NCBI GenBank assembly: GCA_016932415.1
Contig: JAFGCX010000011.1
Coordinates: 1 to 64,000 of the forward strand
Source: Candidatus Krumholzibacteriota bacterium
GTDB lineage: Bacteria > Krumholzibacteriota > Krumholzibacteriia > Krumholzibacteriales > Krumholzibacteriaceae
Length of the DNA stretch: 64,000 nt
Direction: 5' to 3'
The notes beneath the pieces are model-generated. The model searched no databases. It saw only the letters and a program-made list of their open reading frames with translations, and was not told the origin of the DNA. This document shows, piece after piece, positions 8,200 to 17,758 of this stretch (its first letter is position 1; every line of letters starts with the position of its first letter). The position numbers and the translations under genes were made by a program.

Positions 8200-8688
8200 C
8201 TACAGATCCACCTTTTCAAGAAGGACGACAGCTCTCGCGGCGATAGCTTTCTTTTCACCTACCGGTCCGAGTCCTTCACCCCTTGTCGCCTTGACCGATA
8301 CGCGGCCCTGTTCAGCCTGGAGTATCGACGATATCTTCTCTGTCATCCCTTTTCTGTAAGGAGAAAGCAGCGGTTCTTCGGCATGCACGATACAATCGAG
8401 ATTGACCAGCCTGTATCCCCTGTCGAGAATGATCCGGTAGACTCTTTCAAGAAGAATCACGCTCGATATATCCCTGTACTCCCGGGTCTCGGGGAAATAT
8501 TCTCCGAGATCGCCGAGAGCCAGCGCTCCGAGAAGGGCGTCAGATATCGCGTGGAGAAGGACGTCGGCATCTGAATGCCCCTTCAGCCCCATTTCGCTCT
8601 CTATATGCAGACCACCAAGGACCAGCTCGCGTCCGCTCACCAGAGGATGAATATCATACCCCGTCCCGATCCTGATATCACATTTCAT
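8200..8688 (-). CDS. ispF: 2-C-methyl-D-erythritol 2,4-cyclodiphosphate synthase
   Basis: 162 residues, full length. Fifth step of the MEP isoprenoid pathway: cyclisation of CDP-ME-2-phosphate with release of CMP. The metal site is in GTGYDIHPL (Asp-x-His) and the conserved LKGHSDADVLLHAI follows. C-terminal KATRGEGLGPVGEK matches the CMP-binding region. It lies 45 nt downstream of ispD, which supplies its precursor, and before gltX, a common arrangement. Confidence 0.97.
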   Translation of the reverse strand: MKCDIRIGTGYDIHPLVSGRELVLGGLHIESEMGLKGHSDADVLLHAISDALLGALALGDLGEYFPETREYRDISSVILLERVYRIILDRGYRLVNLDCIVHAEEPLLSPYRKGMTEKISSILQAEQGRVSVKATRGEGLGPVGEKKAIAARAVVLLEKVDL

Positions 8689-8733
8689 CGTCGTTTTCCT
8701 GTCCTGATATAAATCATTACCTTGCCGGAAATG

Positions 8734-9456
8734 TCATTCGGGATCATCCGTCTCCGGCAGGTCAAGTTTTCTTCCCGCGAGAAAGCTTTTTATAATATCG
8801 AGGTCTTCCCTGACCGTCACTTTGATATTCCACCTTTCCCCTTCGACTGCTTTTACCGGCATATCGGCCAGGAGGACCAGCGAGCTTTCATCCGTAGCCG
8901 TCCTTATAAGGTCCTCATCGTTGTGATAGGCCTTTTTCAGCACTTCCGCCCTGAATCCCTGCGGCGTCTGTATTCCCACGACCCTGTCTCTCGGCACCAT
9001 ACTCTCCAGTTCCTTTCCCCTGAGGCGCCCCAGCGTATCTGTCGTCTGCAGTACCGGCACGGCGGCACCCGAGACCCTCGCCTCCGCAACGACCCTTTCA
9101 ACCAGGGAAGGAGAGACAAAAGGCCTGCAGGCGTCATGGATCAATATCAGTTCTGCTCCATCGGCTTCCTTCAGGCCGATCGCTACTGATTCCTGCCTCG
9201 TACTTCCTCCCGCGACTACCCTTACAACGGCATCCGGGACTTCTTTCGAAAGGAGCTCCTCGGCCTTTTCCTCCCATCCCGGCGGAACGATCACCACGAA
9301 AACGCTTATTCCTCCCCATTTAAGGAGATTCTCGATCGACATGGCCAGCAGAGTGCGCCCTTCGACCGGATAGAAACTCTTCGGGATCTCCCGGCCAAGC
9401 CTGACCCCCCTGCCAGCGGCGGCAACGAGGCATATTATTTTCTCTTCAGATGCCAA
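8734..9456 (-). CDS. ispD: 2-C-methyl-D-erythritol 4-phosphate cytidylyltransferase
   Basis: 240 residues. Third step of the MEP pathway: transfer of CMP from CTP to MEP. The nucleotide-binding loop is VAAAGRGVRLGREIPKSF, and HDACRPF and QTPQGF are family signatures. The start is TTG at 9456 with a GAGG 7 nt upstream. Together with ispF and with ispG at 20431-21531 it shows that the organism uses the MEP route for isoprenoids. Confidence 0.96.
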   Translation of the reverse strand: MASEEKIICLVAAAGRGVRLGREIPKSFYPVEGRTLLAMSIENLLKWGGISVFVVIVPPGWEEKAEELLSKEVPDAVVRVVAGGSTRQESVAIGLKEADGAELILIHDACRPFVSPSLVERVVAEARVSGAAVPVLQTTDTLGRLRGKELESMVPRDRVVGIQTPQGFRAEVLKKAYHNDEDLIRTATDESSLVLLADMPVKAVEGERWNIKVTVREDLDIIKSFLAGRKLDLPETDDPE

Positions 9457-9500
9457 AATATCCCTCTTTCATAATGATGAATGCGCTCGTCGCGATTATC

Positions 9501-10403
9501 TCAGAATATCTCCACGGTAAGATATTTCTTCGGATTCTTCTTTACATCAGCGACGAGTTCGGAGATCCCATCGACCGCTTTTTCAAGTTTATCCAACAGT
9601 TCCCGGTCGTTGAGAAGAGTGCCGAAGGTGTTATCATCGGCCCTCAATCTTTCCATCACATCGATAAGGGCGATGGTAACGAGATTCATCTTTTCAAGCA
9701 GGCCGGGAAGATCCTGGCTGGCGTATTCAAGACGGGAAAAGAGGCTGTCTATCTCCGCGGAATTACGTTCAAGGATCGAATCGATCCTTTCAGCCGATCG
9801 GCTGAATGAGTTAAATCCTTTGTCGATCGTCTCCGAATTCTTCTTAATACCATCTCTGAGGTCTGTCGTTATCGAAGCGAGGTTTTCGATCACGGTAGAG
9901 AGTTTTCCTCCCTCTGTCAGCATCCTCGTGATCCTGTCCATGTCGGCCGCCAGTTTGGAGAGATCATCGATCACCTTTCCCATCGAGGCAAGGGCTTCCG
10001 AGATCCCGGGATCATAGACGCCGGTAAGGATCGATCCCGGCTGAAGAATATCCTGAGAATCGCCGAGAATGATCGAGACGATCCTCTCTCCCATGATCCC
10101 CCTTGTCTGGAGAACGACACGGGAATCTTCCGGGATCCTCGCCCTGACATCTATCGCCATTGTGATTATTACATCTTTTTCCCGCAGGTCGACCTGCTTG
10201 ACCTCACCCTGCTCCACTCCGTTGACATTTACCGCATCCCCGGGATCGATCCCCCCTACCATCGGAAAGACCGCGTGAAGCACGTAAGTCTTTCGCCCGA
10301 CATCAAACCCTTCAAACCACATCAATCCTATCGTAAAGACAAGGACAGCGATAAAAATAGTCAATCCTACACGAATCTCCAGCGTCTTGTAATCCATCAC
10401 CAT
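9501..10403 (-). CDS. mlaD: MlaD/MCE-family lipid transport substrate-binding protein
   Basis: 300 residues. An N-terminal membrane anchor (about residues 12-30) is followed by one MCE domain (about 38-115, with DAVNVNGVEQGEV) and a long helical tail rich in coiled-coil heptads (about 130-300). MCE proteins form periplasmic hexamers that pass phospholipids between inner and outer membrane. The gene follows the permease and ATPase genes of the same transporter. It supports a two-membrane envelope. Confidence 0.93.
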   Translation of the reverse strand: MVMDYKTLEIRVGLTIFIAVLVFTIGLMWFEGFDVGRKTYVLHAVFPMVGGIDPGDAVNVNGVEQGEVKQVDLREKDVIITMAIDVRARIPEDSRVVLQTRGIMGERIVSIILGDSQDILQPGSILTGVYDPGISEALASMGKVIDDLSKLAADMDRITRMLTEGGKLSTVIENLASITTDLRDGIKKNSETIDKGFNSFSRSAERIDSILERNSAEIDSLFSRLEYASQDLPGLLEKMNLVTIALIDVMERLRADDNTFGTLLNDRELLDKLEKAVDGISELVADVKKNPKKYLTVEIF

Positions 10404-10424
10404 TTCCCTGTGGTAGTGTGCTCC

Positions 10425-11195
10425 TCAGACTGCCTTGATAGGACCCACGGCCCTGCCTTCTATAAACTGCCTGACTATCTCGTTACCAGTCTCCCTGGTC
10501 TCATCCGGCGAACCCTCGAATATGATCTTTCCATTGTAAAGCATTGCCATGTGATCAGCTATCTTGTAGGCGCTGCCGATGTCATGAGTGACGACGACAG
10601 ATGTTATATTCAGTTCCCTCTGAAGGTCTCGTATAAGCTCATTGATGACATCCGCCATTATCGGGTCGAGCCCGGTGGTGGGTTCGTCATAAAGGACGAC
10701 CTCGGGATCCATTACTACCGCCCTGGCAAGGCCGACTCTCTTCTTCATCCCTCCGCTGAGCTCTGCGGGAAACTTGTCGTACACATCCTCAAGGCCTACC
10801 AGGCGAAGCTTCTCAAGCACGATATCCCGGATCTCTCCATCCTCTTTCCCCGAATGCCTGATCAGGGGCAAGGCGACATTATCCCCGACACTCATCGAGT
10901 CGAAAAGGGCCGATGCCTGAAAAAGCATACCAAAGTGCATACGCATTTCAAACAGTTTTCTCCTGCTAAATCGTGTTATATCTTCGTCTTTGAAAAATAT
11001 CTCCCCCTTGTCGGGTTTCAGGAGCCCGGTCAGGTGTTTCAGCAGAACACTCTTGCCGCAGCCGCTTCTACCGATAACGACGAGCGTCTCCCCGCGTTCG
11101 ATGTCGAGATCAAGGCTGTCGAGCACCGCCTCACCGGCAAAGACCTTTGATACTCCCCTTATACTTATTATCGCTTCCCTGCAGATATCGATCAT
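10425..11195 (-). CDS. mlaF: Mla-type ABC transporter ATP-binding protein
   Basis: 256 residues. Walker A GRSGCGKS, signature LSGGMKKR and Walker B VVLYDEPTTGLDP are intact, and the MKKR variant after LSGG is typical of MlaF. It powers lipid transport with the MlaE permease encoded just upstream (16-nt gap) and the MCE protein downstream. The ATG at 11195 has AAGGG too close to it, so the exact start may be a few codons downstream. Confidence 0.94.
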   Translation of the reverse strand: MIDICREAIISIRGVSKVFAGEAVLDSLDLDIERGETLVVIGRSGCGKSVLLKHLTGLLKPDKGEIFFKDEDITRFSRRKLFEMRMHFGMLFQASALFDSMSVGDNVALPLIRHSGKEDGEIRDIVLEKLRLVGLEDVYDKFPAELSGGMKKRVGLARAVVMDPEVVLYDEPTTGLDPIMADVINELIRDLQRELNITSVVVTHDIGSAYKIADHMAMLYNGKIIFEGSPDETRETGNEIVRQFIEGRAVGPIKAV

Positions 11196-11210
11196 TCCCT
11201 TCGCCGGAGA

Positions 11211-11999
11211 TTATTCCGGCGCGAAAATCACCCGGAAAATAAGCGAGGCGAGAAGATAATTCGCTATGAGAATAAGAAGGCATGAAGATACGACCGCTTT
11301 CATCGTCGCTATACCCACGCCCTCCGCTCCACCCCTGGTGGAAAATCCGTGATAGCATCCCATGAACGCTATTATAAATCCGAAAAAGAAAGTCTTTATA
11401 AGACCTCCGACAAGATCCTGCCTCTCGAAAAGAAGCCTCAACCCGTTCTGAAAGACATTGAAGCTTACGCCCATCGAAATCTTTGATACGACCATCCCGC
11501 CGAGTATCGCCAGAAGATCGGAAAAAACAGTAAGGACGGGCAGCATCAGGGTAGCCGCGATGATCCTTGGGAGGACAAGATAGTCTACCGGATCGATAGC
11601 TATCATCTCCATCGCGTCTATCTGCTCGGTCACCTTCATTGTCCCGAGTTCGGCAGCTATCGCCGCGCTTACCCTTCCTCCCACAACAAGCGCCGTAAGA
11701 ACCGGCCCGAGTTCGAGAGTCACTGATTTGCCGACAACGGCGCCTATATACCTCATCGGAACGAAACCCTGAAACTGATACGCCGCCTGTATAGCAGTGA
11801 CAGCGCCTACAAACAGAGACGTCACGAGAACGAGCGGAATGGAACCGAGCCCTATCCGCTCCATCTGAAAGACTATGTTCCTGAAATTTTTGAAGGCCCC
11901 CGGAGAGACCCTGACGATCCTGCAAAGGAGGATAAAGATCCCTCCGATCTCCTCCATTATTACCAGAAAGGATCTGCCTATCCAGGCAAAGAAACCCAA
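11211..11999 (-). CDS. mlaE: MlaE-family lipid ABC transporter permease
   Basis: 262 residues with about five to six membrane helices. Family signatures are the central VLTALVVGGRVSAAIAAELGTMKVTEQIDAM and GCYHGF near the C-terminus; only the pattern is quoted for the family match. The start is TTG at 11999 behind a perfect GGAGG with 5-nt spacing. It forms a complete transporter with the two genes that follow. A periplasmic MlaC or outer-membrane MlaA gene is not in the window. Confidence 0.94.
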   Translation of the reverse strand: MGFFAWIGRSFLVIMEEIGGIFILLCRIVRVSPGAFKNFRNIVFQMERIGLGSIPLVLVTSLFVGAVTAIQAAYQFQGFVPMRYIGAVVGKSVTLELGPVLTALVVGGRVSAAIAAELGTMKVTEQIDAMEMIAIDPVDYLVLPRIIAATLMLPVLTVFSDLLAILGGMVVSKISMGVSFNVFQNGLRLLFERQDLVGGLIKTFFFGFIIAFMGCYHGFSTRGGAEGVGIATMKAVVSSCLLILIANYLLASLIFRVIFAPE

Positions 12000-12065
12000 T
12001 TAAACCTCCAGCGCTTCATCACGGTCGTAAGAAACAGCGGTCCAGTCTGCTTTTTCCGGCTGATC

Positions 12066-13454
12066 TCAGAATACTTCTTCCGGACCGGCCGAATCGACAT
12101 TCGCCATCGAGCGGAACCGCGTGTACTGTTTTTCAAAATACAGGTGGACCGTCCCGGTAGGTCCATTTCGCTGTTTGCCGATAATAAGCTCAGCCCTGCC
12201 CTCTTTTTCGGGATCGCCCGGATCGTAAAATTCGGGCCTGTAAAGAAAGAGTACCAGATCGGCATCCTGTTCGATCGCGCCCGATTCCCTGAGATCGGAG
12301 AGCATCGGCCTCTTGTCGCCTCCGCGGGATTCGACAGCCCTCGACAGCTGTGAAAGGGCAATGACGGGAATCGAAAGTTCTTTTGCCAGAGCTTTCATCG
12401 AACGCGATATCGCCGATATCTCCTGTTGCCTGTTGTCAGTCCTCTCGCTTGCCCTGGCAAGCTGCAGATAGTCAATCACGACGAGCGAAAGATTGTGTTC
12501 CGCTTTCAACCTTCTCGCCCGGGCCCTGATATCGAGAGTCGTTATCGCCGGGGTGTCATCAATGAATATCTGAGCTTCAGAAAGCAGCCCCGCTGCATTT
12601 GTCAGCCTTTCAATATCCTTGGCCGAGGTGAACCCGCGCCTTACCTTCTGGGCGTCGACCTGCGCCTCGGCGCAGAGAAGTCTCTGAACAAGGAGTTCCT
12701 TGGACATCTCGAGACTGAAGATCGCCACAGGTTTCTTCTCTTCCAGCCCGATATGCTGAGCTATGTTCAGGGCGAAACTGGTTTTTCCCATCGACGGCCT
12801 GCCGGCAACGATGACCATATCGCTCGGATGGAGCCCCGCGGTATATTTGTCCAGGTCGATGAAACCAGTTGATATGCCGGTCGTCGATTCTCTCGTTTCA
12901 TGAATCCTCTGTATCTCCTCGAACCGTTCCTTAAGGACATCTTTTATATGGAGGAATCCCTGGCTTACGCGTGATTCGCTGACCCTGAATATCTTCTGTT
13001 CAGCTTCGTCGAGGATCGCGCCGGCTGTCGTTTCCGCCCTGTAGCACTCTCCCACTATCTCCGACGAGGCGTGAATAAGCTGCCTGAGGATATATTTTTC
13101 CATTACGATCCTGGAGTAATATTCGATATTCGCCGCAGTAGGGACCGAATCGACAAGTTCCGTCAGTGCGGCGATCCCGCCAGCAGTCTCGAGATCCCCG
13201 GCTTTTCTAAGCTCTTCCGACAGAGTCATTATATCTATCGGTTCATGCCTGGTGAAAAGAGAGATCATCGCCCTGAAGATCCGCGAATGGGACGGGCGGT
13301 AAAAAGCTTCCGGTATAACGATCTCGATCGCCCTGGTCGCCGCCTCCGCTTCAAGAAGCATCCCGCCAAGTACGGCTCGCTCAGCCTCGATAGCCTGAGG
13401 GGGCATCTTCTCTATCAGCGTGGTCGATCTGTCGATATCCTGATTCTCTATCAT
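12066..13454 (-). CDS. dnaB: Replicative DNA helicase
   Basis: 462 residues from the ATG at 13454. An upstream in-frame ATG at 13523 would overlap udg by 29 bp and add 23 atypical residues, while AAAGGA lies just before 13454. The N-terminal domain (about 15-115) is followed by the RecA-like helicase domain with Walker A GRPSMGKTS, the QQEIS region and LSQLSR. A hexameric 5'-3' helicase that unwinds the replication fork. No intein is seen; length is normal. Confidence 0.95.
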   Translation of the reverse strand: MIENQDIDRSTTLIEKMPPQAIEAERAVLGGMLLEAEAATRAIEIVIPEAFYRPSHSRIFRAMISLFTRHEPIDIMTLSEELRKAGDLETAGGIAALTELVDSVPTAANIEYYSRIVMEKYILRQLIHASSEIVGECYRAETTAGAILDEAEQKIFRVSESRVSQGFLHIKDVLKERFEEIQRIHETRESTTGISTGFIDLDKYTAGLHPSDMVIVAGRPSMGKTSFALNIAQHIGLEEKKPVAIFSLEMSKELLVQRLLCAEAQVDAQKVRRGFTSAKDIERLTNAAGLLSEAQIFIDDTPAITTLDIRARARRLKAEHNLSLVVIDYLQLARASERTDNRQQEISAISRSMKALAKELSIPVIALSQLSRAVESRGGDKRPMLSDLRESGAIEQDADLVLFLYRPEFYDPGDPEKEGRAELIIGKQRNGPTGTVHLYFEKQYTRFRSMANVDSAGPEEVF

Positions 13455-13494
13455 TACATCCTTTCGACACTCTTCTCCATCGTGGGAGATCTCT

Positions 13495-14334
13495 TTACGG
13501 CCGCCTTCCGGCAACCGACTCATCGTAGAGGCGCCGAAGAAGTTTCATATCCTCCCAGGTCGGCCTTTTGAAGTTCGGATTCCTTAAAAGCGCGGCGGGG
13601 TGATACGTGACAACGACTTTTATCCCATTATAACGATGCGTACTCTCCCTGAGTCTTTTCAATGTATCTTTCGTCTTGAGAAGGTTCTGCGCAGCGACCC
13701 GGCCGAGTGCGCAAATCAGGACAGGGTCGATTATTTTCAGCTGCTCGGCGAGATACCCTTCACAGGCGGCGACTTCGTCCTCGTTGGGATCACGGTTCGA
13801 CGGAGGACGACACTTGAGTATATTCGCGATGTATACGTCATCCCGGCTCAGTCCTATCGATTCTATGATCTTGTCGAGAAGTTTTCCCGCCCGGCCGATA
13901 AACGGTATTCCGCTGAGGTCTTCATCCCTGCCCGGAGCTTCCCCCACAAAGACGATAGCCGAAGAGTTGTTTCCCGCGCCGAACACCGTTTTTGTCCTCG
14001 TCTTATGCAGGTCGCAACGGGTACACCGGGAAACGGTCTTCTCAAGAGAATCGAGATCAATGCTCCCGCCGCCGGCGCCCGGAACAGCGCCGGAGGAGGG
14101 GAAAAGCGACCCTGCCGCAGTTTCAGTCACCCTGTCGATGCCATTCATCTTTTCCCCGCCCGCCGGACCGGACGCTACCGGACCAGCCGTTTCCGGTGAT
14201 GTCCTGATAATGATCTCTTCCCCGGCGTGGAAGCCACACCTCTCAAACCTGTGAAGAACAACACGTCCTCTATCGGTTAATCTCCCGAAATATCTTTTCA
14301 GGGAGACATTTATATCGTAGGCCTGCTCTTTCAT
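13495..14334 (-). CDS. udg: Uracil-DNA glycosylase, family 4 (Fe-S type)
   Basis: 279 residues. The last 190 match family 4 UDG: CTRCDLHKTR (first two Fe-S cysteines), VGEAPGRDED, LKCRPPSNRDP (third Cys; the fourth is in AACEGY) and TYHPAALLRNP. It removes uracil from DNA. The first 90 residues are an extension, partly Gly/Ala/Ser-rich, with no recognised domain; such linkers occur where the family is fused to or derived from polymerase-associated proteins. It overlaps coaBC by ATGA, so translation is coupled. Confidence 0.93.
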   Translation of the reverse strand: MKEQAYDINVSLKRYFGRLTDRGRVVLHRFERCGFHAGEEIIIRTSPETAGPVASGPAGGEKMNGIDRVTETAAGSLFPSSGAVPGAGGGSIDLDSLEKTVSRCTRCDLHKTRTKTVFGAGNNSSAIVFVGEAPGRDEDLSGIPFIGRAGKLLDKIIESIGLSRDDVYIANILKCRPPSNRDPNEDEVAACEGYLAEQLKIIDPVLICALGRVAAQNLLKTKDTLKRLRESTHRYNGIKVVVTYHPAALLRNPNFKRPTWEDMKLLRRLYDESVAGRRP

Positions 14335-15584
14335 CCACCAGCTTTCCTTATTCTTCCATCCTCGACGAGCCTCTCCACGATCAGGGCCGCGGCTTCTTTC
14401 TTCGATATCACCTGAGTAGCCTCGATCTTTTCGGTCCCCCTGAAAAGAAATATCTGGTTCGTGTCCGAGGCGAACCCTGTATCGTTACCTGCCATGTTGA
14501 GGACAAGGTAATCGCATCCCTTCTCTTTTATCTTTTTAATCGCGTTGGCCTCTCCATCTCCCGTTTCGAGAGCGAACCCGACAACTACCTGCCCTTTTTT
14601 CTTTTTTCCCCTGACCGCCTTCAGGATATCATCGGTCTTCTTCAGTTCAATACTCATCCCGCCGGCAGTCTTCTTTATCTTCTCTTTCGCCTTGCGCATA
14701 GGCGTGTAATCAGCGACAGCGGCCGCCATTACAAGGAGGTCGCACCCCGGTAAGGCCCTGAGAACCGACCTTTTCATCTCAGCGGCTGTAGTCACTTTCT
14801 TCGTTCTTTCGACCGCCGGAGGATCGATATCGACAACCCCGTGAATAAGGGTGACTTGGGCGCCAAGTCTTTTAAGCCTTTTCGCTATGGCGAATCCCAT
14901 CTTTCCGGTCGACCGGTTCGAAATATACCTTACCGGATCGAGCTCTTCCTCCGTCCTGCCCGCCGTCACTACAGCCCTGACCCCTTCGAGAAGCCGCGGG
15001 GCTAAAGCCGAATCCAGCGCCAGGAGGATATCTTCTGGTTCAGCCATCCTTCCCCTGCCGGATGTACCGCAGGCGAGATCACCCTCTGCCGGATCGATAA
15101 CAAAGATCCCGTCCCCTTTAAGAGCGGCGATATTCCTCTGGACCGCCGGATTGCGCCACATTCCATCATTCATCGCCGGAGCGATAAGTATTTCTGTCGT
15201 ATTTCCCCTCGCCGCGCACAGGACAGCGCTTGGCAGGTCGTCGGCAAGGCCGCAGGACAGTTTTGCTATGAAATCAGCGGTAGCCGGAGCTGCCAGTATC
15301 AGGTCGGCCCAGGCGGCAAGCTCTACATGTTCTACAGAGGGGGTGTCCCTTCGCGCGAAGAGCTCTTCCGGAACAGGATTTCCTGAAAGGACTTCGAAGG
15401 TCAGGGGAGTGACGAACTTTGTCGCCGCGCCGCTCATCAGGACTTTGACTTCCGCTCCGGCGCGCCTGAGAAGCCGGACCAGGAAAGCCGATTTATACGC
15501 GGAGATCCCGCCTGTGACTACAAGGAGGATATTCTTTCCGCCTAGCCGCTCCTCGTTCTTATTGCTCCTCCTCCGGCTCTTCAT
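14331..15584 (-). CDS. coaBC: Bifunctional phosphopantothenoylcysteine decarboxylase/synthetase
   Basis: 417 residues; two steps of coenzyme A synthesis. The CoaC half (1-190) has the FMN site TGGISAYK, the active-site His in SVEHVEL, PAMNDGMW and the redox Cys in DLACGTSG. The CoaB half has ISNRSTGKMG, AAVADYTP and the Lys pair in ELKKTDD. The ATG at 15584 lies inside rpoZ (26-bp overlap). It is the only start codon in frame before the fold begins, so the overlap looks real. Confidence 0.95.
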   Translation of the reverse strand: MKSRRRSNKNEERLGGKNILLVVTGGISAYKSAFLVRLLRRAGAEVKVLMSGAATKFVTPLTFEVLSGNPVPEELFARRDTPSVEHVELAAWADLILAAPATADFIAKLSCGLADDLPSAVLCAARGNTTEILIAPAMNDGMWRNPAVQRNIAALKGDGIFVIDPAEGDLACGTSGRGRMAEPEDILLALDSALAPRLLEGVRAVVTAGRTEEELDPVRYISNRSTGKMGFAIAKRLKRLGAQVTLIHGVVDIDPPAVERTKKVTTAAEMKRSVLRALPGCDLLVMAAAVADYTPMRKAKEKIKKTAGGMSIELKKTDDILKAVRGKKKKGQVVVGFALETGDGEANAIKKIKEKGCDYLVLNMAGNDTGFASDTNQIFLFRGTEKIEATQVISKKEAAALIVERLVEDGRIRKAGG

Positions 15585-15768
15585 AACCGAATTTCACTTT
15601 CCCTTCAATAAGACGGTTAATGGCTATGGTCGTTGGTTTTTCCTCGATTTCTTCCTCGGAGAATTTTATCTCGTCATTTACCCTTCGAGCTTCCTTCGCA
15701 AGGACCCGTACTGCTTCATATCTGTTATCAATCATCTTTACGATATCCTCTATATTATTGACCCTCAT
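15559..15768 (-). CDS. rpoZ: RNA polymerase omega subunit
   Basis: 69 residues from the ATG at 15768 (AAGGGG just upstream; a GTG two codons earlier is also possible). RVNNIEDIVKMIDNRYEAV and the ITINR-like TTIAINRLIEGK are omega signatures, followed by an acidic tail. It stabilises the beta' subunit. The position between gmk and coaBC is the common bacterial order. Its 3' end overlaps coaBC. Confidence 0.9.
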   Translation of the reverse strand: MRVNNIEDIVKMIDNRYEAVRVLAKEARRVNDEIKFSEEEIEEKPTTIAINRLIEGKVKFGYEEPEEEQ

Positions 15769-15920
15769 ATCCACCCCTTGAAATAAGTTTGATCTTGACC
15801 GGCCGGCAGCGATTCACCGCCAGCAATATCCATCCCTTTAGACCCGGGCTTCGCATCGTTCTTTCGAAAAGATCCCATTGCAGCCGGAATATATATTATT
15901 AATATAATTCATCAGGATTA

Positions 15921-16496
15921 TCAACTAATTTGATCGCGGCCGGATCGCCTCTGCCGAGCCGATTCGATTATGGCACGGATCTCCTCGACCGACCGGCTGA
16001 CAGCGTCGTTTATCACGCTGAAATCGTACCTGCCGGCAAACCCGATCTCTTTTCTGGCGTTAGCGAGCCTCTTGACAATCACTTCCTCACTGTCAGTATC
16101 CCTGCCCCTCAGTCTTTTCTCGAGTTCTTCCATTGACGGAGGCAACAGGAAGATCATCAAAGCTTCAGGCCTCTTCCCCTTGACGTTCAATCCGCCCTGG
16201 ACATCGATCTCAAGGAGCAGATCGTGTCCTCTCGCGAGCTCCATATCGACGAACGACGAAAGGGTACCGTAGAGATTCCCATGTACCTCGGCCCACTCAA
16301 GGAGTTCTCCCGCCTTGCGTTTCAAGTCAAACTCCTCTTCGGAGACGAAGAAATAATCTATTCCTTCTACTTCGCCTTTCCTCGGTTCCCGGGTCGTCAG
16401 AGAGACCGAAGGGACGATCGACGCCGAGGACTCAAGAAAGGCTTTTACCACAGTCGATTTCCCAGCGCCTGACGGGCCGGAGACTACGATGATCAT
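15921..16496 (-). CDS. gmk: Guanylate kinase
   Basis: 191 residues. Phosphorylates GMP to GDP. P-loop SGPSGAGKST, GMP-binding SLTTREPRKGEVEGIDY and the conserved EWAEVHGNLYGT are all present. It follows remA by 14 nt. The 152 nt between gmk and rpoZ hold no gene that I can see. Confidence 0.96.
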   Translation of the reverse strand: MIIVVSGPSGAGKSTVVKAFLESSASIVPSVSLTTREPRKGEVEGIDYFFVSEEEFDLKRKAGELLEWAEVHGNLYGTLSSFVDMELARGHDLLLEIDVQGGLNVKGKRPEALMIFLLPPSMEELEKRLRGRDTDSEEVIVKRLANARKEIGFAGRYDFSVINDAVSRSVEEIRAIIESARQRRSGRDQIS

Positions 16497-16510
16497 CGGT
16501 GTAGCTGTCT

Positions 16511-16771
16511 CTATTTTGTTTCACCTCCGTCTTCGGCCTCTTTCTCCTTCCACCTCTGGCCGATCGTTTCGACGGCAATCGCTGAAAGAATGATATGCCC
16601 GGAAACAGTCACTATTACGCTCCTTGTCTTTCTTCCCTGCGTGGCGTCGACCAGCATCCCCGACTGTCTGGCTTCCTCCCTGTAACGCCGCATCGGAGCG
16701 GAATCTGAATTTACCACGGCGACGACCTTCTCCTCAGCGACGACATTACCGAATCCTATATTTAGTAACAT
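16511..16771 (-). CDS. remA: RemA/DUF370 family DNA-binding regulator
   Basis: 86 residues. Signature stretches are LNIGFGNVV, NSDSAPMRRYREEARQ, GMLVDATQGRKTRSVI and GHIILSAI. In Bacillus RemA is an octameric DNA-binding activator of matrix genes; in many Gram-negative bacteria the homologue sits, as here, between yicC and gmk with no assigned target. Which genes it controls here is unknown. A GGAGG lies 11 nt before the ATG. Confidence 0.9.
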   Translation of the reverse strand: MLLNIGFGNVVAEEKVVAVVNSDSAPMRRYREEARQSGMLVDATQGRKTRSVIVTVSGHIILSAIAVETIGQRWKEKEAEDGGETK

Positions 16772-16835
16772 CGATTCTCAGACCTCCATGACACGTCCGG
16801 GCGGGACGAAACATAATCCCTCTCCCCTGATAAAC

Positions 16836-17711
16836 CTATTCCAGATTCTGTACCTGTTCGCGGATCTTTTCGACACTTTCCTTGATCGAAAGACAATCAC
16901 GGATAATCGCCGAATCTGTCGCCTTGTTTCCCATCGTCGTCACTTCGCGATGGATCTCCTGAAGAAGGAATGTGAGTTTTTTCGAGACTTCTCCACCATT
17001 TTTCAGGTGTTTATCGAACTGTCCGAGATGGCTTTTCAACCTGACGAGTTCCTCGGAGAAATCAGAACGATCGACCATAAGAGCAGCTTCCGCCTCCCAC
17101 CTGCTCCTGTCGAGCTTGTTTTCCCCGATCATCTGTTCTATTCTTTTTTTGACTCTCGCCAGCGAGCGCTTCTGAGCTGAAGGGGCGCTTTTTTCTATCC
17201 TCGCTGATATTTTTTCGATCCTGGCAAGCCTGGCTCTGATATCTTTTACCAGGTCCACGGCCTCTCTTCTTCTCATCCTGACACATTTGGACAATGCCTG
17301 CTCCAGAGCTTTCTCCACCGCCGCCTTGAGGGTCCTGTCGGGAATCGATTCCACATTATTGATAAATAGCTCGGGCAGCGAAAGAAGAGTGTTTATATCG
17401 ACCTCTCCGGGTATCTTCTCCTTTCTGGCAAACGCGGAAAGTTCCCTGTAGGCCCTTTTCAACAGCTTCGTATTGACGTTGGTATATTCTGATTCGAAAT
17501 TCTTGTCAAAGACAACGGTGACGTATACATGCCCGCGGTTTATTTTCCCCCGTACCGTTTTTTCGACAATATTCTCAAAACCGCCGAGCAGTCTCGGCAT
17601 CCTTATCGAAAAATCAATGAACCTGTGATTAACTGTCCGTATTTCAACGGTGATCTCTCCACTTCCGAGCAAAGCCGATCCTTTTCCGTAACCTGTCATG
17701 CTGGCGATCAT
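16836..17711 (-). CDS. yicC: YicC family endoribonuclease
   Basis: 291 residues. MIASMTGYGKG at the N-terminus, EIRTVNHRFIDFS and the C-terminal EIHREVTTMGNKATD are hallmarks of YicC (YloC), an RNA-degrading enzyme. It is the first gene of the 15-kb minus-strand block. GGAG precedes the ATG, and a strong promoter lies at 17759-17787. Confidence 0.93.
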   Translation of the reverse strand: MIASMTGYGKGSALLGSGEITVEIRTVNHRFIDFSIRMPRLLGGFENIVEKTVRGKINRGHVYVTVVFDKNFESEYTNVNTKLLKRAYRELSAFARKEKIPGEVDINTLLSLPELFINNVESIPDRTLKAAVEKALEQALSKCVRMRRREAVDLVKDIRARLARIEKISARIEKSAPSAQKRSLARVKKRIEQMIGENKLDRSRWEAEAALMVDRSDFSEELVRLKSHLGQFDKHLKNGGEVSKKLTFLLQEIHREVTTMGNKATDSAIIRDCLSIKESVEKIREQVQNLE

Positions 17712-17758
17712 TGATTACTCCTCTGATTCAAACAGACTCCCTGACCTGGCGCAGTCAC

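Noticed and set aside
13455-13523. Upstream ATG for dnaB
   Set aside because: It would overlap udg by 29 bp and add residues unlike DnaB; the ATG at 13454 has a better ribosome-binding site.
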